A DNA stretch of 10,003 bases. Source: Treponema sp. (GTDB lineage Bacteria > Spirochaetota > Spirochaetia > Treponematales > Breznakiellaceae). Made by a program: the position numbers and the translations under genes. The notes below the pieces were generated by a model, which had not been told where the DNA came from, made no database searches, and worked only from the letters and a program-made list of their open reading frames with translations. This document shows positions 6,527 through 10,003 of the stretch, in pieces; within the stretch, counting starts at the first letter, position 1; the number at the start of each line of letters is the position of its first letter. Location of the stretch: positions 1-10,003 of the forward strand of contig JAIROB010000173.1 in the NCBI GenBank assembly GCA_031257695.1. The letters are read 5' to 3'.

Positions 6527-7770
6527 ACCCCCCGGAAGATCCCCTGCCTGCCCTTCTGATCATCCTCCTGCTTGCCCTTACGGGGGGCGTCTTCACCCTG
6601 GCTGAGCTTGCCCTGCTCGAATCCCGAAAACCCCGGCTGCGCTCCAGGGCCGACGGGGGGGACAAACGGTACGGCCGGGCGCTGGAAACCGCGGAACATC
6701 CGGACCTCGCGCTGGGAGCGCTCCGGGGAGGCGCAGCCGTGACCGATGTTGGGGCGGGCGCGCTGGCCGGAGTCCTGGGGACGGTCCTGTTCGGGGGCCT
6801 TCCCGTTCCCGCGGCGGCGGCCGCCGCCGCGGCGTTTACGCTCCTCCTGGTTTTGCTGCGAAACTACGCGGCGCGGCTCCTCACTCTGCCGGCGCCGGAG
6901 ACCCTCCTTGTCCACGCGCTGCCGCTTATCCGCCTGCTCAGCCTTATCTTCGGCCCCCTGATCCGCATCGGTTCCCGGGGAAAGCCGGGCAGCCGGGACA
7001 ACGGGGGCATAACCGAAGACGAGCTACGGATAGCCCTCCGGGAGGGGGAAAAATCGGGCATAGTGGAAAGCGAGGAGCGGACCATGGTGGAGGGGGTGTT
7101 TTACCTGGGGGATCGTCCCGTGGGCGCGTTTATGACCCACCGCTCGGAAATATACTGTCTGGATATTGACGCGGACGCGGAAAAAGTGCGCGCCATGGCG
7201 GTTGAACACCGCTCCCAGCAATATTTTCCCGTAGCCTCGGGCACCCTGGATCAAATTGCCGGCGTGGTTTCGGTGGAGAACATCCTCCTTGCCTTTCTGG
7301 AAGACTCCTGGACGGGCCTGAAATCCCTTATGATCCCCCCGCGCTTCGTCCCGGAAACCATGTCCTCCATCAGGGCCTTCGAAGCCTTTAAGCGGGGGGA
7401 CAGCGCCTTCCTCCTGGTGATCGATGAATACGGGGGCTTTGCCGGGGCGCTTTCGGTGCGGGACCTTATTGAGGAGATCGTGGGGGAGCTTTCCGCGTCC
7501 GCGTCCTCCGGCGACGATATTCTGGCGCAGGGCGACGGCAGCTACCTGGCGGACGGCAGCGTCAGCATTGACGACATCGCGGAACTGCTGCCCATCGCCG
7601 GTTTCCCCGGATCCCCCCAGGAGTACCACACCCTCGCAGGCTTTGTCCTTGAGCTTGCCGGGGAGATTCCCCAGCCGGGCGCCGCGTTTGAGCGGAACGG
7701 CTACAGGTTTACGGTGACGGACATGGACGGGAACCGCATCAACAGGGTGCTCATAGAACCGATAAAGTGA
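6523..7770 (+). CDS. CNNM/CBS/CorC-type membrane protein (UPF0053, hemolysin-C-like)
   Basis: A 415-residue inner-membrane protein of the family that includes CorC/YtfL/TlyC, linked to magnesium or cobalt export; older 'hemolysin' names come from Brachyspira TlyC. Residues about 8-30, 70-95, 97-118 and 130-150 are hydrophobic and form the CNNM (DUF21) membrane domain, including the typical ELALLESRKPRL. The cytosolic part starts at ITEDELRIALREGEKSGIV (163-181). A CBS pair follows (about 198-320), with FMTHRSEI (203-210) and VIDEYGGFAGALSVRDLIEEI (299-319). The C-terminal transporter-associated CorC_HlyC domain is about 330-412. An unusually long alanine run lies in the third hydrophobic segment. 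The ATG overlaps the HD-GYP stop (ATGA), so the two are made in a coupled way. CBS pairs often bind adenine nucleotides, but whether cyclic-di-GMP signalling touches this transporter is speculation. Confidence 0.92.
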   Translation: MNPPEDPLPALLIILLLALTGGVFTLAELALLESRKPRLRSRADGGDKRYGRALETAEHPDLALGALRGGAAVTDVGAGALAGVLGTVLFGGLPVPAAAAAAAAFTLLLVLLRNYAARLLTLPAPETLLVHALPLIRLLSLIFGPLIRIGSRGKPGSRDNGGITEDELRIALREGEKSGIVESEERTMVEGVFYLGDRPVGAFMTHRSEIYCLDIDADAEKVRAMAVEHRSQQYFPVASGTLDQIAGVVSVENILLAFLEDSWTGLKSLMIPPRFVPETMSSIRAFEAFKRGDSAFLLVIDEYGGFAGALSVRDLIEEIVGELSASASSGDDILAQGDGSYLADGSVSIDDIAELLPIAGFPGSPQEYHTLAGFVLELAGEIPQPGAAFERNGYRFTVTDMDGNRINRVLIEPIK

Positions 7771-7779
7771 ACAAGCCCC

Positions 7780-7805
7780 TGATCAGGAATTGTGATCGGG
7801 AATTG
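7780..7805. repeat. 13-bp tandem repeat upstream of nitroreductase
   Basis: TGATCAGGAATTG (7780-7792) is followed directly by TGATCGGGAATTG (7793-7805), with one mismatch. The first copy overlaps the palindrome CCTGATCAGG (7778-7787). The repeat sits in the 61-bp gap after the CorC-type gene, just before the nitroreductase ribosome binding site. It could be a paired protein-binding site or part of the mRNA leader. Confidence 0.5.
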
Positions 7806-7816
7806 CCGCAAAAAAA

Positions 7817-7823
7817 TAAGGAG
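7817..7823 (+). promoter_or_regulatory. Strong ribosome binding site for nitroreductase
   Basis: TAAGGAG ends 8 nt before the ATG at 7832 in an A-rich context. It fixes the start and contrasts with the HD-GYP gene upstream, which has no visible Shine-Dalgarno. Confidence 0.8.
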
Positions 7824-7831
7824 ACAAAGAC

Positions 7832-8431
7832 ATGGATTACCTTGAACTGCTGAAACACAGGGTATCTACCAGAAAGTTTCTGGAGGATCAGATAACGGAG
7901 AAAGAACTATCCATTATACTGCTTGCCGCCAATGGAGCTCCCGTAGGCAGCAATATGTACAGGGACATACATTTGACGGTTGTGCAGAACAGGGAGATTC
8001 TCGACAAACTCTCCCAGGCCGGGGCAAAACGCTCGGAAGATAAAAAACGAATGAAGGAGATTGCCGGCGACACCGTCCTTGAGGAGGACAATGGAAAACC
8101 TGTTACATCCTCCAATCCTTTTTACAGGGCGCCCACGGTTATTTTTGTGTCCCATAAAGCTCAGGGCATTCAGATAGGAATTGAGTATTCCAATGTGGCC
8201 TGTGTTGTGTTCTCCATGCACCTCGCCGCGGCGGAGCTCGGCCTGGGAAGCGTTTTTATGTGGCACGCCCTCGAATCCATGCGGGAAATACCGGAGCTGG
8301 ACAATGCATACCTGTTAAATTTACCGGAAGGTTTTACGCCCCTCCTGGGCATTGCCGTCGGCTATCCCGCCAGCGCTCCCAGGATACGGGAGCTGCAGGC
8401 GGAAAAGATAAAAACCAACTATATACTGTAG
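7832..8431 (+). CDS. Nitroreductase-family flavoprotein
   Basis: A 199-residue FMN-dependent oxidoreductase of the nitroreductase superfamily, usually a cytosolic homodimer using NAD(P)H to reduce nitro compounds, quinones or unknown physiological substrates. The phosphate-binding HRVSTRKF (9-16), the SNMYRDIHLTVV strand (40-51), the helix SNVACVVFSMHLAAAELGLGS (120-140) and the closing GIAVGYP (173-179) are typical. APTVIFVSH (100-108) is the central strand. Residues about 53-95 form a charged insert (KRSEDKKRMKEIAGD) that probably covers the active site. The C-terminus KTNYIL is short. The gene is somewhat richer in A and T than the CorC-type gene before it. It lies 61 bp after that gene and converges with the UROD-type gene (15-bp gap, no clear terminator). 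I see no specific signature of BluB or of a known substrate group. Confidence 0.9.
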   Translation: MDYLELLKHRVSTRKFLEDQITEKELSIILLAANGAPVGSNMYRDIHLTVVQNREILDKLSQAGAKRSEDKKRMKEIAGDTVLEEDNGKPVTSSNPFYRAPTVIFVSHKAQGIQIGIEYSNVACVVFSMHLAAAELGLGSVFMWHALESMREIPELDNAYLLNLPEGFTPLLGIAVGYPASAPRIRELQAEKIKTNYIL

Positions 8432-8446
8432 CGCCGGGAATCTGCC

Positions 8447-9487
8447 CTACTTGTACGGATGGTCCCGGTACGCCTCGTATTCCTCGGTCATCCAGCGTTT
8501 CTGGTTTTCAACGTTTTGGTCGTCCCTGGCGCCGTAGCGGGAGCCCCAGAACATGAAGCCGCCGCCGGGTCCGAAACGGTCAATGGTTTCCCGAACCGCC
8601 GCGCGAATGATATCTTCCGTGGCGGTGGGCCAGCCCGCCGGCCCCTGGGAATCCCAGCAGCCGATCAGAACCATTTTGTTGCCGTACTTCTTTTTGATCC
8701 CGTCGAGATCGTTGACCACCTGGGCGGGGTTCCAGGAGTTCACCCCGTATTCGATCCAGTCTTCGATAAAATCCTCGCAGCGGCCGCAGTTGTGCATCAT
8801 CACGGGAAGGCCGTGATCCATGGCGATTTTGCCGAGCCTGGCGTGGTAGGGCTTGATCACCTCACGAAAAACAGTCAGGGACATAAAGGGCTGGGTTGCC
8901 GTCGCCGTGTCGTCGGTGATGCCCACCACATCGGGTTTGAAGTACTTGATGCCGTTTCTGAGGATTTCATCATAAAAATCCGCCAGGTAGGAGTAGAGTT
9001 CGTGCACCGCTTCCGGCTCCTCGAGGAGGGCGCAGAGGCCTTCGGTAAAGCCCATAAAGTTGCAGAGGTGCTGGAAGTAGCCAATATGGGTTCCCAGTTG
9101 AATGGCCACGTCGTCCCGGGTCAAACCCTGGCTCTTGAGAAACCCCTCAAGGCCCTCGGTGGCTTTCCTGGCCTCCCCTTCCCAGTCAAACCCCTCCAGG
9201 GAGGGGAGCTTGATCACCTCCCGCCACTTGCGGATATCGTCAAGGATGAACACATTGGGGGTGGGAAGGAACATACCCCCGGTTTCCGCGGTAGACGTAT
9301 AGGGCACGCCGAACATATCGATTAAACCGCCCTTGCCGTCGGGTTTCATGGGCCAATTGTTATACCCCACCCCCATGCAGGGAACGGGATGTTTGGCATA
9401 GGGATCCGGCATGCCCATGGAATAGCGGGGCACCCATTCGGGGGTTTCTCCGTTGATCACCCTCATAAAATTTTCTTTTTCCGTCAT
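8447..9487 (-). CDS. UROD-superfamily methyltransferase-like protein (MtaA/CmuA type)
   Basis: A 346-residue cytosolic protein with the uroporphyrinogen decarboxylase barrel fold. It lacks the acidic N-terminal substrate signature of true heme-pathway HemE and instead shows the zinc-type HxC...C arrangement of corrinoid methyltransferases: MMHNCGRCEDF (H232, C234) and LIGCWDSQG (C277). Such proteins transfer methyl groups between a corrinoid protein and coenzyme M, tetrahydrofolate or methoxylated compounds. Other landmarks are MTEKENFMRVINGETPEWVP (1-20, the usual start of this group), VVGITDDTAT (187-196, an Asp pair in the barrel) and GGGFMFWGSRYG (308-319). No corrinoid-binding protein or activase is in the window, so the substrate is unknown. 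The start has an excellent ribosome binding site. It diverges from a cobalamin riboswitch about 170 bp away, which fits a corrinoid role but does not prove it. Confidence 0.88.
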   Translation of the reverse strand: MTEKENFMRVINGETPEWVPRYSMGMPDPYAKHPVPCMGVGYNNWPMKPDGKGGLIDMFGVPYTSTAETGGMFLPTPNVFILDDIRKWREVIKLPSLEGFDWEGEARKATEGLEGFLKSQGLTRDDVAIQLGTHIGYFQHLCNFMGFTEGLCALLEEPEAVHELYSYLADFYDEILRNGIKYFKPDVVGITDDTATATQPFMSLTVFREVIKPYHARLGKIAMDHGLPVMMHNCGRCEDFIEDWIEYGVNSWNPAQVVNDLDGIKKKYGNKMVLIGCWDSQGPAGWPTATEDIIRAAVRETIDRFGPGGGFMFWGSRYGARDDQNVENQKRWMTEEYEAYRDHPYK

Positions 9488-9619
9488 AGCTTATCCTCCT
9501 TAGGAAAACCGGACGCCGGATAATTGGCGCCCTTCTTTTCTACTTTAACCTTCATTATGATAAGCCATAAACGGGCTGTTGCATAGCAAAAATTTTCCGA
9601 CACGGCGTATTGCGAACGC
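9488..9619. other. Upstream region of the UROD-type gene
   Basis: This divergent gap must hold the minus-strand promoter of the UROD-type gene. Two weak -10 candidates are seen on the minus strand: TATGCA (9585-9580), preceded by TTTTTGC and so resembling the other promoters here, and CATAAT (9559-9554). Neither has a good -35 box, so I do not call one. Confidence 0.3.
9494..9502 (-). promoter_or_regulatory. Strong ribosome binding site for the UROD-type gene
   Basis: On the minus strand TAAGGAGGA (9502-9494) lies 6 nt before the ATG at 9487, a near-perfect Shine-Dalgarno that fixes the start and suggests high expression. Confidence 0.85.
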
Positions 9620-9648
9620 TTGACAAGGCTCCGGGGCGGGTGTACTTT
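9620..9648 (+). promoter_or_regulatory. Promoter candidate for the cobalamin riboswitch RNA
   Basis: A perfect TTGACA (9620-9625), a 17-nt spacer and TACTTT (9643-9648) lie directly upstream of the riboswitch on the plus strand. The -10 box is weak but the spacing is ideal. Transcription would begin near 9655, just before the first aptamer helix. Confidence 0.55.
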
Positions 9649-9659
9649 AAATTCGTAGT

Positions 9660-9795
9660 CTTCAATGGAAAGGGGTGGGAATCCCCTGCTAGCCCGTAAC
9701 TGTGATCGGGAAGAACCATCAGAAACGGCCACTGGAGGAAACTTTGGGAAGGCCCATGGGGAAGCGCCCGTAAGTCAGGAAACATTGGTCTATGG
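9660..9795 (+). ncRNA. Cobalamin riboswitch (AdoCbl-type aptamer)
   Basis: Conserved pieces appear in the right order on the plus strand: GGAAAGGGGTGGGAATCCCC (9667-9686, matching GGxAAxxxGGTGxAAxxCC), then GCTAGCCCGTAACTGTGA, then GCCACTGG with GGGAAGGC (about 9728-9753), and finally a B12-box-like AGTCAGGAAACATTGG (about 9773-9788). Supporting helices are GGGG/CCCC, CCCG/CGGG, GGCC/GGCC and GGG/CCC. A closing stem CAATG (9663-9667) pairs with CATTG (9783-9787). The last part of the B12 box departs from the usual ACCTGCC, and the matching change on the 5' side keeps the closing stem, which argues for a real, folded RNA. Such RNAs bind B12 coenzymes and reduce expression of the gene that follows. 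That gene would lie to the right, beyond or at the window edge; the UROD-type gene is on the opposite strand and is not its direct target. Confidence 0.88.
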
Positions 9796-10003
9796 CTTTA
9801 TTTTTTAAGGTCCGAGGATTGGCCTGAAAATCTCCGCATATCAGGGAAGAATATACGGTTTTTTCCAAGCTGTCCCCATGGGGGAGAGAAATGTCCGCGT
9901 CTCATTTTCCAGTCTTTGACTGTGCCATTTTCAATACCTCACTCGCCATTTTTAATGCTTCAGTCTTATTTTTCGGGGGGGGGCCCGGCCGGCGCGGCAC
10001 CCT
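9796..10003. other. AT-rich leader region and unresolved right edge
   Basis: Downstream of the aptamer there is a T-run (9802-9806 area), a small AGGTC...GGCCT stem (about 9808-9825) without a following T-run, and CCCCATGGGG (9875-9884). None is a convincing terminator. An ATG at 9891 after GGGGGAG opens a plus-strand frame to the edge, but its translation looks unlike a protein. The last 29 bases are almost pure G and C. Confidence 0.4.
9902..10003 (-). CDS. Possible C-terminal fragment of an unknown protein
   Basis: The minus strand reads from the right edge into a TGA at 9904-9902, giving 33 residues that end KMASEVLKMAQSKTGK. A seven-residue unit repeats (TEALKMA, SEVLKMA); the two DNA copies differ at four sites, two of which are synonymous third positions and two conservative, which favours a translated sequence. 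The composition is AT-rich, unlike the rest of the window. I do not recognise the family. If real, this gene converges on the riboswitch and leaves it without an obvious adjacent target. Confidence 0.3.
   Translation of the reverse strand, partial: RVPRRPGPPPKNKTEALKMASEVLKMAQSKTGK

Noticed and set aside
7832..8431. BluB (dimethylbenzimidazole synthase) as the identity of the nitroreductase, suggested by the nearby B12 riboswitch
   Set aside because: I see no BluB-specific signature, and the gene is on the far side of the convergent UROD-type gene, away from the riboswitch.
9699..9710. TGTGATCGGGAA shared by the riboswitch and the repeat before the nitroreductase (7792-7802)
   Set aside because: In the riboswitch these bases are explained by the conserved core and a helix, so the match is probably chance.
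9891..10003. A plus-strand frame from ATG 9891, after GGGGGAG, as the riboswitch's target
   Set aside because: The translation is Phe/Ser-rich then glycine from the G-run, and the minus-strand reading with synonymous repeat differences is more protein-like. It stays open to the edge, so it is not excluded.

Overview
This window is GC-rich DNA from what looks like a spirochaete, most likely a Treponema relative of the environmental or termite-gut type. That is an inference from protein character: the diguanylate cyclase carries a TTDMMTKLKMKHH stretch, and the HD-GYP-like, cyclophilin-FKBP and hybrid UROD-type proteins resemble treponemal families as I remember them. No rRNA or other marker gene is present to confirm it. 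Nearly all DNA up to about 9.49 kb is coding. No mobile element, CRISPR array or tRNA was seen.

Layout. (1) Positions 1-3344, minus strand: a strong sigma70-type promoter (TTGACC-17-TATAAT) drives tatD, dus and a GAF-GGDEF diguanylate cyclase. The genes are tightly packed (5-bp gap, then an ATGA overlap). A DEDDh exonuclease, cut by the left edge, follows 131 bp later and may belong to the same unit. (2) Positions 3345-4151, plus strand: a divergent NarL/LuxR-type response regulator whose leader carries a 14-bp perfect palindrome. (3) Positions 4181-5266, minus strand: a probable lipoprotein that fuses a cyclophilin domain to an FKBP domain. (4) Positions 5393-7770, plus strand: a degenerate HD-GYP protein translationally coupled (ATGA) to a CNNM/CBS/CorC-type membrane protein. 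(5) Positions 7780-8431, plus strand: a nitroreductase preceded by a 13-bp tandem repeat and a strong ribosome binding site. (6) Positions 8447-9487, minus strand: a UROD-superfamily methyltransferase-like protein with an HxC...C zinc motif. (7) Positions 9488-10003: a long non-coding stretch with a well-supported cobalamin riboswitch on the plus strand, pointing out of the window, then an AT-rich stretch with a possible C-terminal gene fragment and a G9 tract at the edge.

How the parts fit together. Two themes recur. The first is cyclic-di-GMP signalling: a GGDEF enzyme with intact active and inhibitory sites, and an HD-GYP-like protein that has lost key metal ligands. The second is cobalamin: a riboswitch divergent from a UROD/MtaA-like protein of the kind that moves methyl groups to or from corrinoid proteins. 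Promoter-like elements upstream of tatD, the immunophilin and the HD-GYP gene share the form TTTTGTrnTATnnT. For the last two, the start codon lies where transcription should begin, which suggests leaderless mRNAs. I did not find a convincing wholly new system; the most notable items are degenerate catalytic motifs, the riboswitch context and the promoter pattern.
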